From contig QUMM01000011.1 in the NCBI GenBank assembly GCA_003435055.1, forward strand, positions 16,482 to 80,481: a DNA stretch of 64,000 nt. Reading direction: 5' to 3'. A model generated the notes under the pieces. That model worked only from the letters and a program-made list of their open reading frames with translations. It was not told where the DNA came from and searched no databases. Position numbers and translations under genes: made by a program. Shown in pieces: positions 47,749 to 59,368 of the stretch; positions within the stretch are counted from its first letter, which is position 1, and every line of letters starts with the position of its first letter. The DNA is from Lachnospiraceae bacterium OF09-6 (GTDB lineage: Bacteria > Bacillota > Clostridia > Lachnospirales > Lachnospiraceae).

Positions 47749-49431
47749 TTATTTTTCTTTTTTCAGGTCGTCCTGATCAAATACATCCTCAATCGGAGCT
47801 CCTGCCGGAACCATTGGAAATACCTTATCATCCCGATCGATCTGGCAATCCAGTACCACCGGATGTCCCAGAGAGACAGCCTTTTCCAGTGCTTCTTTCA
47901 ATTCACTTCTCTTTGTAATCCGCATACCGACAGCGCCCAGTGCTTCTGCCAGTTTTACAAAATCTACCGAGTCATTCAGAATCGTAGCCGAATAACGTTC
48001 TCCATAGAATAAGTTCTGCCACTGTCTGACCATTCCCAGAACATGGTTATTGATCACTACCTCAATGACAGGAATATTGTATCTTGCCGCAGTAGCCACT
48101 TCGTTCATATTCATACGGAAGCAGCCATCTCCGGCGATATTGATAACTGTCTTTTCCGGTCTGCCTACCTTGGCTCCGATGGCAGCGCCAAGACCATAGC
48201 CCATGGTTCCAAGACCTCCGGAGGTCAGCAGCTGATGCGGCTCTTTGTATTTATAATACTGTGCAGCCCACATCTGATGCTGTCCCACATCGGTAACGAT
48301 AATGGCATCCCCATCTGTCACTTTGTAGATCTCTTCCATGACTGCCGGTCCTGTTAAGGTTTCCTGTTCATACTTCAGTGGATAGACTTCTTTCAATTCC
48401 CTGATTCTTGCAAGCCACTGATCATGAGAAGCTTTTTCTACCATAGGAGTCAGCTTTTTCAGGATTTCTCTTGCATCACCCTGTACGCTGCAGTCTACCA
48501 TGATATTCTTGTTGATCTCAGCCGGATCAATATCAATGTGAAGAACCTTTGCATTCCTGGCAAATTTAGATGCATTGCCTACTACTCGGTCACTGAAACG
48601 CACCCCTACAGCAATCAGAAGATCGCATTCTGTGATGCCCAGATTCGTTGCCTTGGTTCCATGCATTCCTGCCATACCGGTGTATTTTTCATCGGTACCA
48701 TCAAAAGCACCTTTTCCCATCAGTGTATCACCTACCGGTGCCTGAATCTTTTCTACCAGCTCTTTTAATTCTTTATTGGCATCTGAAATCACAGCACCAC
48801 CACCAACCAGCACAAACGGCTTCCTGGATTCATTGATCAGTCTGGCTGCTTCTTCCAGATCTTCTGTTCGCACATAGTCTGTTTTTCTCTCGATCGGTTC
48901 CGGGATCACTGCTTCATATTCCGTTACTGCTGCAGTCACATCCTTTGGAATATCCACCAGCACAGGTCCTGGACGTCCTTCTTTTGCAATGCGAAATGCA
49001 TTACGGATGGTGTCTGCCAGATCTTCTACACGCTTTACAATATAGTTATGCTTGGTAATCGGCATGGTAACACCGGTAATATCAATCTCCTGGAAACTGT
49101 CTTTTCCCAGAAGAGGCACTCCTACATTTGCTGTAATCGCAACAATTGGGACAGAATCCATATATGCTGTTGCAATTCCGGTTACCAGGTTCGTAGCTCC
49201 TGGTCCGGAAGTCGCCAGACATACCCCTACCTTTCCGGTAGCACGGGCATATCCGTCAGCTGCATGAGACGCTCCCTGTTCATGGGAAGTCAGAATATGT
49301 GTGATCTCATTGCTGTGTTTGTAAAGTTCATCGTAAATATTTAAGATCGCTCCTCCCGGATAACCGAATACGGTATCTACACCCTGTTCTTTCAGGCATT
49401 CTACTACGATCTGTGATCCATTTAATTTCAT
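47749..49431 (-). CDS. ilvB: Acetolactate synthase, large subunit
   Basis: 560 residues, full length. Catalytic Glu in SHEQGASHAADGYARATGK, FAD-related middle domain, and the ThDP/Mg motif GDGCFRMNMNEVATAARYN. It condenses pyruvate for valine/leucine or with 2-ketobutyrate for isoleucine. No regulatory subunit gene (ilvN/ilvH) is next to it. It is the last gene of leuB-ilvD-ilvB, 15 bases after ilvD; GGAGGGG precedes ATG. Confidence 0.95.
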   Translation of the reverse strand: MKLNGSQIVVECLKEQGVDTVFGYPGGAILNIYDELYKHSNEITHILTSHEQGASHAADGYARATGKVGVCLATSGPGATNLVTGIATAYMDSVPIVAITANVGVPLLGKDSFQEIDITGVTMPITKHNYIVKRVEDLADTIRNAFRIAKEGRPGPVLVDIPKDVTAAVTEYEAVIPEPIERKTDYVRTEDLEEAARLINESRKPFVLVGGGAVISDANKELKELVEKIQAPVGDTLMGKGAFDGTDEKYTGMAGMHGTKATNLGITECDLLIAVGVRFSDRVVGNASKFARNAKVLHIDIDPAEINKNIMVDCSVQGDAREILKKLTPMVEKASHDQWLARIRELKEVYPLKYEQETLTGPAVMEEIYKVTDGDAIIVTDVGQHQMWAAQYYKYKEPHQLLTSGGLGTMGYGLGAAIGAKVGRPEKTVINIAGDGCFRMNMNEVATAARYNIPVIEVVINNHVLGMVRQWQNLFYGERYSATILNDSVDFVKLAEALGAVGMRITKRSELKEALEKAVSLGHPVVLDCQIDRDDKVFPMVPAGAPIEDVFDQDDLKKEK

Positions 49432-49446
49432 AAGTACCCCTCCTGA

Positions 49447-51107
49447 TTAAAACTCAAGGATTGCTCCACGGTTGCCGGATGTTACCATCTTTGCATAACG
49501 TGCCAGGTATCCGGTTGTAACCTTTGGTTCTCTTGGCTGCCATTTTGCTTTTCTTGCTGCCAGTTCTTCCTCTGATATAACAAAATCCAGTTTATTTTCC
49601 GGAATATTGATCTTGATGATATCGCCTTCTTCTATCAGGCAATCGGTCCGCCAACTGCTGCTTCCGGTGACACATGTCCGATCGAAGCTCCTCTGGAAGC
49701 GCCACTGAAACGTCCATCTGTAATCAGTGCTACGGAAGAACCAAGTCCCATACCTGCAATGGCAGATGTAGGATTCAGCATCTCACGCATACCAGGACCG
49801 CCCTTTGGTCCTTCGTAACGAATGACTACCACATCACCAGGAACGATCTTTCCTCCTTTGATTGCTGCAATAGCATCTTCTTCACAGTCGAAAACTCTTG
49901 CCGGTCCTTCATGTACCAGCATCTCCGGAACCACTGCAGAACGTTTTACCACGCCGGAATCCGGTGCCAGATTACCCTTCAGAACAGCAATTCCTCCTGT
50001 CTGACTGTATGGATTGTCGACAGGACGAATAACTTCCGGATTCAGGTTTTCACATCCGGTAATATTTTCTCCTACGGTCTTACCGGTAACTGTCATCAGA
50101 TCTGTGTACAGTAAACCTTTTTTATTTAACTCATTCATAACGGCATATACACCACCTGCTGCATTCAGGTCTTCCATATAAGTCGGGCCTGCCGGTGCCA
50201 GATGACACAGGTTCGGTGTCTTTGCACTGATTTCATTGGCAATATCCATATTCAGCTTCACACCTGCTTCATGTGCAATCGCCGGAAGGTGAAGCATGGT
50301 ATTCGTAGAACAGCCCAGAGCCATATCTACGGTCATGGCATTCATAAATGCCTTTTCTGTCATAATGTCTCTTGGACGGACATTTTTCTTTACCAGCTCC
50401 ACGATCTGCATACCGGCATGCTTTGCCAGCTTGATTCTCTCAGAATATACAGATGGAATGGTTCCGTTTCCTCTCAGTCCCATACCCAGTGCTTCTGTCA
50501 GACAGTTCATACTGTTGGCTGTGTACATACCAGAACAGGAACCACTGGTTGGACAGGTATTGCATTCGAATTCATAGACATCTTCTTCTGTCATGGTACC
50601 TGCCGCATAAGATCCAACAGCCTCAAACATGCTGGAAAGACTTCTCTTCTGTCCCTTCACATGTCCGGCCAGCATCGGACCACCACTTACAAAAATCGTC
50701 GGGATATTCAGTCTTGCTGCTGCCATCAGAAGTCCCGGTACGTTTTTATCACAGTTTGGGATGCATACCAGTGCATCAAACTGATGTGCCATCGCCATAC
50801 ATTCTGTAGAATCTGCGATCAGATCTCTGGTTACCAGAGAGTACTTCATTCCCACATGTCCCATGGCAATACCGTCACAGACTGCGATAGCCGGGAACTC
50901 TCTTGGCACACCTCCTGCAAGAGCTACACCCATTTTGACTGCTTCTGTAATCTTATCCAGGTTCATATGTCCTGGTACAATCTCGTTATAGGAATTGACA
51001 ATACCGATTAATGGTTTTTCCATTTCTTCCTGTGTCAGTCCCAGTGCATTAAACAGGGATCTGTGTGGTGCCTGCTGCATACCTTTTTTTACTGCGTCAC
51101 TTCTCAT
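49447..51107 (-). CDS. ilvD: Dihydroxy-acid dehydratase, interrupted by one frameshift
   Basis: It dehydrates 2,3-dihydroxy acids in branched-chain amino-acid synthesis. Fe-S ligands are seen in [11 protein letters not shown] and [18 protein letters not shown]. The catalytic region [21 protein letters not shown] is intact. The raw frame stops just after AVGGPIA near 49638: on the minus strand ATTGCCTGATAG should be ATTGCCCTGATAG. One C of CCC is missing; restoring it gives ALIEEGD and the final 62 residues ending GNRGAILEF. Restored length is 553 residues, normal. Confidence 0.93.
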
Positions 51108-51135
51108 GATGATTCCGCCTTTCCCTTTTTCTTTT

Positions 51136-52218
51136 TTATACTCTCTCTGCGATCAGTCTGCCCATTTCCTTACAGCCTACCTTTGTACATCCTTCTGACA
51201 TAATGTCTTCGGTACGGTAGCCATCCTTTAATACCTGAGATACTGCCGCTTCAATGGCATCCGCTGCCTCATCCAGATTCAGAGAAAATCTGAGCATCAT
51301 GGCTGCTGATAAAATAGTTGCAATTGGGTTCGCAATATCCATACCTGCGATATCCGGTGCAGAACCATGGCTTGGTTCATAAAGACCAAAACTGGTCTCA
51401 TTCAGGCTGGCTGAAGATAACATGCCGATAGAGCCCGTAACCATACTGGCTTCATCTGACAGGATATCTCCAAACATATTCTCTGTCAGGATGACGTCAA
51501 ACTGCTTCGGATCACGCACCAGCTGCATGGCACAATTGTCAACCAGCATATGTTCCAGTGTAACTTCCGGGTAATCCTTTGCCACTTCTTCTACAACACT
51601 TCTCCATAAACGGGAAGAATCCAGAACGTTTGCCTTGTCCACACTGGTCACTTTCTTTCTTCTCTTCATAGCAATATCAAAACCGCGTTTTGCGATTCTG
51701 CGAATTTCATTTTCATCGTAAGTCAGGGTATCGATAGCTTTCTTTACCCCTTTCTCTTCTACCGTCTTTCTTTCTCCGAAATACAGACCGCCAGTCAGTT
51801 CTCTCATGATCATCATGTCAAACCCGTCACCAATGATCTCATCACGAAGCGGGCAGGCATCTTTTAATTCTCTGTAAAGATAGGCAGGCCTTAAATTAGC
51901 GAAAAGATTCAGAGCTTTACGAAGCTTTAACAATCCTGCCTCAGGTCTCTTAGATGGCTCCAGTCTGTACCATGGTGATGTCCTGGCATCTCCTCCAATA
52001 GAACCCATCAGAACTGCATCGCTGGCTTTAGCCTTTTCAATGGTCTCATCGGTCAGTGGAATCCCATGCACGTCAATGGATGCTCCTCCCATCAACAGCT
52101 TTGTGTAGTTCAGTTCAAATCCAAACTTCTTTCCCGTTGTGTCCAGTACCTGAATGGCCTGTTCCACAATCTCCGGGCCGATTCCATCTCCCGGAATTAC
52201 TGCAATGTTGTAGTTCAT
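51136..52218 (-). CDS. leuB: 3-isopropylmalate dehydrogenase
   Basis: 360 residues. [20 protein letters not shown], substrate loop [17 protein letters not shown], and the NAD region [18 protein letters not shown]. It oxidises and decarboxylates 3-isopropylmalate in leucine synthesis. leuA, leuC and leuD are not in the window. ATG 52218 has GGAGGAG upstream. It is the first gene of the leuB-ilvD-ilvB set. Confidence 0.95.
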   Translation of the reverse strand: MNYNIAVIPGDGIGPEIVEQAIQVLDTTGKKFGFELNYTKLLMGGASIDVHGIPLTDETIEKAKASDAVLMGSIGGDARTSPWYRLEPSKRPEAGLLKLRKALNLFANLRPAYLYRELKDACPLRDEIIGDGFDMMIMRELTGGLYFGERKTVEEKGVKKAIDTLTYDENEIRRIAKRGFDIAMKRRKKVTSVDKANVLDSSRLWRSVVEEVAKDYPEVTLEHMLVDNCAMQLVRDPKQFDVILTENMFGDILSDEASMVTGSIGMLSSASLNETSFGLYEPSHGSAPDIAGMDIANPIATILSAAMMLRFSLNLDEAADAIEAAVSQVLKDGYRTEDIMSEGCTKVGCKEMGRLIAERV

Positions 52219-52243
52219 AATATACACTCCTCCATATAGCAAA

Positions 52244-52267
52244 AGACACAGCAATGATGCTGTGTCT
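52244..52267 (-). terminator. Terminator or attenuator between yajC and leuB
   Basis: A perfect 10-base-pair stem, AGACACAGCA with TGCTGTGTCT, and loop of four. TTTTGC follows on the minus strand, so the T run is short. No separate leuB promoter is clear, so it may act as an attenuator. Confidence 0.6.
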
Positions 52268-52289
52268 CTTGCGTTTTTACTGCTTTTTA

Positions 52290-52595
52290 TTATTCAGCAT
52301 CTGCTTTCTCCACTTCTGAGATAGCAGCTTTTTTCATTGGAATTCTGCAATTCTTGTTGCTGCCAAACTCAACTATTACGTCTTCATCTGTAATGTCAAT
52401 GACAACACCGTAAAAACCGCTTGTTGTTACTACGCTGTCTCCGACTTCCAGTTCAGAAAGCATCGCATTGAGACGTTTCTGTTCTTTCTTCTGTGGTCTG
52501 ATTGCAAAAAAGTACATTGCACCGCCAATGACGACTACGTAAACCAGCAGAAGTAACATTCCTCCACCGGAAGATGCCTCAGTTAATAAATTCAT
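52290..52595 (-). CDS. yajC: YajC, preprotein translocase accessory subunit
   Basis: 101 residues. One N-terminal membrane helix ([19 protein letters not shown]), then [10 protein letters not shown] and the beta domain [17 protein letters not shown]. YajC associates with SecDF. It directly follows tgt, as in many bacteria. ATG 52595 has GGAGG eight bases upstream. Confidence 0.95.
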   Translation of the reverse strand: MNLLTEASSGGGMLLLLVYVVVIGGAMYFFAIRPQKKEQKRLNAMLSELEVGDSVVTTSGFYGVVIDITDEDVIVEFGSNKNCRIPMKKAAISEVEKADAE

Positions 52596-52665
52596 GTTAA
52601 ATTCCTCCATTTTATTTCGCTAAAATTCTCCGTACTGTTAATAATACACAAAAATGATAATATCA

Positions 52666-53795
52666 TCAAGTAGTTTCTTCAAATCCGGCAAGTTTTTTTG
52701 CTTTGTACCGTTTATATTCGCCTTTTTCAATTGCTTCCCGAATCTCTTCCATCATATGATTGTAGAAATACAGGTTATGCAGCACGCAAAGTCTCATGCC
52801 AAGCATCTCTTTTGCCTTTAACAGATGGCGGATATAGGCACGGCTGTAATGCCGGCAGGCCGGGCACTGGCATCCGTCTTCGATCGGACTGTCATCCAGT
52901 TCATATTTTGCATTAAACAGGTTTAATTTTCCATGATTCGTGTAAACATGTCCATGACGACCGTTTCGGCTTGGATAAACACAGTCAAAGAAATCGATTC
53001 CTCTGTCTACCCCTTCCAGAATATTAGCCGGCGTGCCTACTCCCATAAGATAAGTTGGTTTGTTCTGTGGAAGATATGGAACTACTGCATCCAGGATCCG
53101 GTACATCTCTTCATGGCTCTCGCCTACTGCCAGTCCTCCTACCGCATACCCATCCAGATCCAGTTCTGCGATCTGCTGTGCATGTTCAATACGGATATCT
53201 TCGTAGACAGCACCCTGGTTAATGCCGAACAGCATCTGATTCGGATTGATCGTATCTGGCAGGCTGTTCAGCCGGGCCATCTCTGTCTTACATCTCTTCA
53301 GCCATCTGGTGGTACGGTCTACCGACTTTCTCACATAATCTCTGTCTGCTACGCTGGACGGACATTCATCAAATGCCATGGCTATTGTAGAAGCCAGATT
53401 AGACTGGATCTGCATACTCTCTTCCGGTCCCATGAAAATCTTTCTTCCATCTACATGAGAATGAAAATATACACCTTCCTCTTTGATCTTGCGAAGACCA
53501 GCCAGGGAAAACACCTGAAATCCGCCGGAATCTGTGAGAATCGGCTTGTCCCAGTTCATGAACTTATGCAGTCCTCCCAGTTGTTTTACTACTTTATCAC
53601 CCGGTCTGACATGGAGATGTAGGTATTAGATAATTCCACCTGCGTACCAATCTCCTGCAGGTCTGTGGTAGCCACCGCACCTTTGATGGCCGCTGCCGTA
53701 CCTACATTCATAAATACCGGAGTCTGAATCGTGCCGTGAACAGTCTCAAAAGAGGCACGCTTGGCTTTTCCGTCTGTTGCTAAAATCTGGTACAT
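52666..53795 (-). CDS. tgt: Queuine tRNA-ribosyltransferase, interrupted by one frameshift
   Basis: It swaps guanine 34 for preQ1 in GUN-anticodon tRNAs. Catalytic Asp segments are DSGGFQVFSLAGL and VYPSRNGRHGHVYT; the zinc site is CQCPACRHYSRAYIRH. The frame breaks near 53619: on the minus strand AATACCTACATCTCC should be AATACCTACCATCTCC (NTYHLHVRPGD). One C is missing. Restored length is 376 residues, typical. ATG 53795 has AAGGA ten bases upstream. Confidence 0.92.
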
Positions 53796-53922
53796 AGATA
53801 TCTGTTCCTTTCTTTGTATGTACTCTAACCATTTCTGTAAACACCAGAATGCACGCTCCGCATTTGAAGCTTTTAACCTTGACATCATATCATGTTTATA
53901 AAAATTTTACAATATCTACAAC

Positions 53923-53951
53923 TTGAACTTCCAGATAATTTGTTGTATACT
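53923..53951 (+). promoter_or_regulatory. Promoter of the activase-like gene
   Basis: TTGAAC (53923-53928), 17-base spacer, TATACT (53946-53951). Confidence 0.65.
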
Positions 53952-54019
53952 GTCGCAGATAAACATTTCTAAAATACCATTTAATAGGTAACTTAATTTT
54001 TATGGAGGTTTATTTTTAC

Positions 54020-57000
54020 ATGAATGATAAAGTCACAATACATAGATTAGGTATTGACATTGGTTCTACTACTGTTAAGATTGCGGTCCTGGATGAACAG
54101 GATCATCTTCTTTTTGCAGACTATGAACGTCATTATGCCAATATTCAGGAGACACTGGCCAGTCTTCTGCAAAAAGCAGAGGAACAGCTTGGTACTTTAA
54201 CTGTCGCCCCGGTCATCACCGGTTCCGGCGGTCTGGCTCTGGCAAAGAATATGGAAGTTCCGTTTGTGCAGGAAGTCATTGCGGTATCTTCTTCGATTTC
54301 TCACTACATTTCTCAGACAGATGTAGCCATCGAGCTGGGCGGCGAGGATGCTAAGATTATTTATTTTGATAACGGTAATATTGAACAGCGTATGAACGGC
54401 ATCTGTGCAGGTGGTACCGGTTCTTTTATTGACCAGATGGCTTCTCTTCTTCAGACTGATGCATCTGGTCTGAATGAATATGCCAGGGATTACCAGTCTT
54501 TATATTCGATCGCAGCCAGATGTGGTGTTTTGCAAAAGCGATATTCAGCCACTGATCAATGAAGGTGCAACCAAGGAAGACCTGTCCGCTTCTATTTTCC
54601 AGGCAGTTGTCAATCAGACCATCAGTGGTCTGGCCTGCGGAAAGCCGATTCGCGGACATGTTGCTTTCCTTGGTGGTCCACTTCACTTTTTATCCGAACT
54701 GAAGGCGGCGTTCATCCGTACTTTGAAGCTGGATGACGAACATGCCATTACACCACAGAATTCTCATCTGTTTGCAGCCATTGGTTCCGCACTGAACAGT
54801 AATCTGGAAGCAGTCACCAGTACTGATGCACTGATTACAAAACTTTCAAAGAAAATTAAGCTGGAGTTCGAAGTAGCCCGTCTGGAGCCACTGTTTGCCT
54901 CTCAGGAAGATTATGACACCTTTCACGAACGTCAGAGCCAGTACAATGTCATGACCGATGATCTGGCTACCTATGAAGGAAACTGTTTCCTTGGTATCGA
55001 TGCCGGTTCTACCACAACCAAAGCTGCTCTGGTTGGTGAAGATGGATCTCTCCTGTATTCTTTTTACAGTAACAACAATGGAAGCCCGTTAAAGACAACG
55101 ATCAAGGCCATCCAGGAGATCTACTCCCTGATGCCTGAAAAGGCAAAGATTGTCCGTTCCTGTTCTACCGGATATGGAGAAGCCCTGATCAAGGCAGCCC
55201 TGATGCTGGACGAAGGCGAAGTAGAGACTGTATCTCATTATACGGCTGCTGCATTCTTTGATCCGGAAGTAGACTGTATCCTGGATATCGGCGGTCAGGA
55301 TATGAAGTGTATCAAAATTAAGAATCAGACCGTAGACAGCGTACAGCTGAACGAGGCTTGTTCCTCCGGCTGTGGTTCTTTCATTGAGACCTTCGCCAAA
55401 TCTCTGAATTACAGTGTCAGCGATTTTGCAAAAGAAGCTCTGTTTGCCCAGCATCCAATTGATCTTGGAACCAGATGTACCGTATTCATGAATTCCAAAG
55501 TCAAGCAGGCTCAGAAAGAAGGGGCTTCTGTAGCAGATATTTCTGCCGGTCTGGCTTACTCTGTTATTAAAAATGCATTGTATAAAGTAATTAAAGTATC
55601 CGATGCTTCTTCCCTTGGAAAACACATTGTCGTACAGGGTGGAACTTTCTATAATGATGCCGTCCTGCGCAGCTTTGAACGTATTGCCGGCTGTGAAGCA
55701 ATCCGACCGGATATTGCAGGTATCATGGGTGCTTTTGGTGCGGCTCTGATTGCCCGGAACCGTTATCATGGTGAAGAGACCACTATGCTGACCATTGACC
55801 AGATCAATGAGCTGACTTTCACTACCAAGATGGCCAAATGTAAGGGCTGTACCAATCAGTGTCGTCTGACCATCAACCGTTTCTCAGGCGGTCGTCAGTT
55901 CGTCAGTGGCAACCGTTGTGAACGTGGGCTCGGAAAGACCAAAAAGAACTCTGATATCCCGAACTTATTCGAATTTAAGAATCAGCTGCTTTTTTCCTAT
56001 GAGCCGTTAGCTGAAGAACAGGCAGCCCGTGGTACCGTTGGTATTCCACGTGTACTGAATATGTATGAGAATTATCCGTTCTGGTTCCAGTTCTTTACCA
56101 GACTGGGATACAGGGTGATACTCTCTCCTGCATCCACCAGAAAGATTTACGAACTGGGTATTGAATCCATCCCTAGTGAATCTGAATGTTATCCGGCCAA
56201 GCTGGCTCACGGACATATTGAATGGCTGATTCAGCAGGGTATTCATTTTATTTTCTACCCTGCGATTCCATATGAGCGAAATGAATTCCCGGATTCCAAT
56301 AACCATTACAACTGCCCGATCGTTACCTCTTATTCTGAAAATATCAAGAATAACGTGGAAGAGCTGCGCAGTGAACACATTGATTTCCGTAATCCATTTA
56401 TGGCATTTACCAGCGTAGATACGGTAACTTCTCAGCTGATCAAAGCCTTCCCGGAAATTCCGGCTTCCGAAGTAAAAGAAGCTGCAAAACTGGGATGGGC
56501 GGAACTGACCAGGATCCGTGAGACCATGTACAAAAAAGGCGAAGAAACCATTGCATGGTTGAAAGAACATGGCAAACACGGTATCGTTCTTGCAGGTCGT
56601 CCGTATCACATCGATAACGAGATCAACCATGGTATTCCGGAACTGATTACTTCTTATGGCATTGCTGTCCTGACGGAAGACTCTGTTTCTCATCTGCATC
56701 AGCCGGAACGTCCGCTGATTGTCAGTGACCAGTGGATGTATCACAGCCGTCTGTATGCAGCTGCCAATTACGTAAAAACTGTAGATTTTCTGGATCTGAT
56801 CCAGCTGAATTCTTTCGGATGTGGTCTGGATGCCGTTACTACAGATCAGGTAAATGATATCCTGTCTGGATCCGGCAAGATCTATACCTGTCTGAAGATT
56901 GATGAAGTCAACAACCTGGGAGCCTCCCGTATCCGCGTCCGTTCCCTGATTGCAGCGATCCGGGCGAAGAAAGAGCAGAACAAAGAACGCAGGATCATAC

Positions 57001-58249
57001 CATCCAGCATTGAAAAGGCTGTTTTCACACCAGAGATGCGTAAAAACTATACGATTCTTTGTCCGCAGATGTCCCCGATTCATTTTGATCTTCTGGTTCC
57101 TGCTTTTAAGACCTGTGGATACAATATTGAACTGTTACATAACGATGGCCGAGAAGCCGTAGATGTGGGATTGAAATATGTAAATAACGATGCCTGCTAT
57201 CCATCTCTGATGGTGGTCGGCCAGGTGATGGATGCTGTGTTATCTGGAAAATATGATTTATCCAGAACTGCCATTATCATGACCCAGACTGGCGGCGGCT
57301 GCCGTGCTACCAACTATATTGGCTTTATCCGCCGTGCCCTGGAAAAAGCCGGCCATCCTGAAATTCCGGTAATTTCCCTGAATGTCAGTGGACTGGAAAA
57401 ACAGCCAGGTTTCCAGATCACACTTCCACTGCTGACCAAGGCGATGTATGGTGTTGTCTTTGGTGATATCTTTATGCGTTGTCTTTACCGTATGCGCCCT
57501 TATGAGGCCACTCCTGGTTCTGCCAATGCCATGCATGAAAAATGGAAAAAGAAATGTATTGAATTCCTGTGCATGAAGAATCCGACTTATTTTGGTTTTA
57601 CCAAACTCTGTCGCGAGATTATCGAGACTTTGATCAATTGCCGATTCTGGATATTCAGAAGCCACGTGTTGGTATTGTAGGTGAGATCCTGGTAAAATTC
57701 ATGCCAGCTGCTAACAATTATCTGGTAGAACTTCTGGAATCTGAGGGTGCTGAGGCAGTCGTACCGGATCTGCTAGACTTCCTGTTCTACTGCTTCTATA
57801 ATTCCAACTTCAAGGCAAAGGAACTGGGTATGAGTAAGCGTACTGCTTTTCTGTGTAATTCAGGAATCAAGTTCCTGGAATTTATCCGCAGTACTTCCAG
57901 AAAAGAGTTTGCAAAGAGCAGGCATTTCTCTGCTCCTGCAGATATCCGGGAGCTGGCAGAATATGCTAAACCGATTGTGTCCCTTGGAAATCAGACTGGC
58001 GAGGGATGGTTCCTGACCGGCGAAATGATGGAACTGATTCACGAAGGAGTCAACAATATTGTCTGCACACAGCCATTCGGCTGTCTGCCAAACCATGTAG
58101 TAGGCAAGGGTGTCATCAAAGAAATCCGCAGACAGTATCCTCTGGCCAATATTGTAGCAATCGACTATGATCCGGGAGCCAGCGAAGTCAACCAGCTGAA
58201 CCGTATCAAACTGATGCTAAGTACTGCACAAAAAAATCTGAAGAAATAA
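54020..58249 (+). CDS. Giant acyl-CoA dehydratase activase-type protein, interrupted by frameshifts
   Basis: About 1410 residues when restored. Two actin-fold ATPase domains of the BadF/HgdC type are present: [16 protein letters not shown] near the start and [15 protein letters not shown] near 330, each with a later IELGGEDAK or LDIGGQDMK motif. A Cys-rich segment ([11 protein letters not shown]) and a DUF2229/HgdB-like C-terminal half ([22 protein letters not shown]) follow. Relatives use ATP to inject an electron into 2-hydroxyacyl-CoA dehydratases; this fused form has no established substrate. Breaks lie near 54528-54538 (two bases lost, probably T5 to T4 and A5 to A4, restoring CGVFAKSDIQ) and near 57626 (GAGAC for GAGGAC). 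ATG 54020 follows GGAGG. Confidence 0.87.
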
Positions 58250-58266
58250 AAATCCCAAAAGCAGTG

Positions 58267-58294
58267 ATTCCATGTAGATATACATGGAACACTA
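58267..58294 (+). terminator. First hairpin after the activase-like gene
   Basis: TTCCATGTA/TACATGGAA stem flanked by AGTG/CACT, 15 bases past the stop. Only a short T run (ACTACTTTTC) follows. Confidence 0.5.
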
Positions 58295-58301
58295 CTTTTC
58301 A

Positions 58302-58361
58302 AAAATAAGGAGTATCACTCTATAACTGTCTGATCAGTTGTAAAGTAATACTCCTTATCTT
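58302..58361. terminator. Bidirectional terminator between the activase and motor genes
   Basis: ATAAGGAGTAT (58305-58315) pairs with ATACTCCTTAT (58348-58358). An inner AACTG/CAGTT hairpin is also present. T-rich DNA follows on plus, and TTTTT on minus. Confidence 0.7.
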
Positions 58362-58383
58362 ATTTTTATTCTGTCTGCGTCTC

Positions 58384-59349
58384 CTACTCTGATGTATCTA
58401 AGATTCCCCGCAGTTCTTCAATCATTTCTTCGTCTTTCAGTCGGAATTTTACTTCCACACGACGGGATGCTTCTGCATTTTCATTTCCATCTGCATCCAG
58501 CACCAGATTGCTGCTGGAGTGCCCGTTGACGGTCAGATTCTGACGCAGAAGTGCCTGATTGTCCTCTGAAAGGAAGTTCTGAGATAATTCCAGCAGATAC
58601 TCTGCTACCGCCAGAGAACGTCTCTGGGACAGTTCCAGATTGTATTCATATCCTCCTGAGCTGTCTGTATAACCATCAATGATAATCTCTGCCAGATAAG
58701 AATAATACTGTGGATCCAGCAATACATTACAGTAAATTGGCAATACCTGCGCCAATACCTCTTTTCCTGCATCTGACAGCTCGGTCTCATCATAGTCAAA
58801 CAAAACACTGGAATCCATAACCAGGGCACCATTGTTGGCATCAATCTCTACCGTCATATTATTGGCTGCGAATTCTTTTTTCAATGCTTCTATCACATCT
58901 GCCTTTACCCCGATAATATTATCAATACGCTGCTGTTGCTGGGCCAGCTGTGTAGTTTTTTCATTCAGAGCATTCTGCTGATCGTTTAACGTCACACTCT
59001 GGGCATCCAGCTTTTTCTGCTGATCTGCCAGCTGGGCGGCCAGATCATCCAGCTGCTGCTTCTGTGCTGCCAGCAGTTCATCCTGACTGGCCAGCTGATT
59101 CTGCTGGTCAGAGAGCTGGTTCTGCTGATCTTCTACCACACCCTGCTGCTCCATGATCTGCTTCGTATACTCATCTTGCAGCACCAGCTTTTCCTGCTGT
59201 TCTTTGATACTATTCTCATAATTGATCTGGGACTGAAAAAGTGTCACACACATAATCAGCACAAATAACAGCAGAATTCCGGCCATCATATCAGAATAAG
59301 AACGCCAGACATTGTGACCGGTCGTCTCTTTTTCTCTTCTTTTACGCAT
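58384..59349 (-). CDS. ZorB/MotB-like OmpA-family motor stator protein
   Basis: 321 residues. The N-terminus has one membrane helix with SYSDMMAGILLLFVLIMC; the Asp is at the position that binds protons in MotB/ZorB. Residues about 45-145 are a Gln-rich heptad coiled coil (LSDQQNQLASQDELLAAQKQ and similar). The C-terminal OmpA domain (SVLFDYDETELSDAGKEVL, IIIDGYTDSSGGYEYNLELS) should bind peptidoglycan. ZorB of Zorya defence has the same order, but its linker is shorter as far as I know. No ZorC, ZorD or ZorE gene is adjacent. GGAGGATGAA precedes ATG. It is downstream of its ZorA-like partner. Confidence 0.85.
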   Translation of the reverse strand: MRKRREKETTGHNVWRSYSDMMAGILLLFVLIMCVTLFQSQINYENSIKEQQEKLVLQDEYTKQIMEQQGVVEDQQNQLSDQQNQLASQDELLAAQKQQLDDLAAQLADQQKKLDAQSVTLNDQQNALNEKTTQLAQQQQRIDNIIGVKADVIEALKKEFAANNMTVEIDANNGALVMDSSVLFDYDETELSDAGKEVLAQVLPIYCNVLLDPQYYSYLAEIIIDGYTDSSGGYEYNLELSQRRSLAVAEYLLELSQNFLSEDNQALLRQNLTVNGHSSSNLVLDADGNENAEASRRVEVKFRLKDEEMIEELRGILDTSE

Positions 59350-59368
59350 TTCATCCTCCTGCTAATAT

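Noticed and set aside
56007..57083. Minus-strand open frame of 358 residues inside the activase-like gene
   Set aside because: It is a shadow of a strongly conserved coding strand and shows no recognisable motif.
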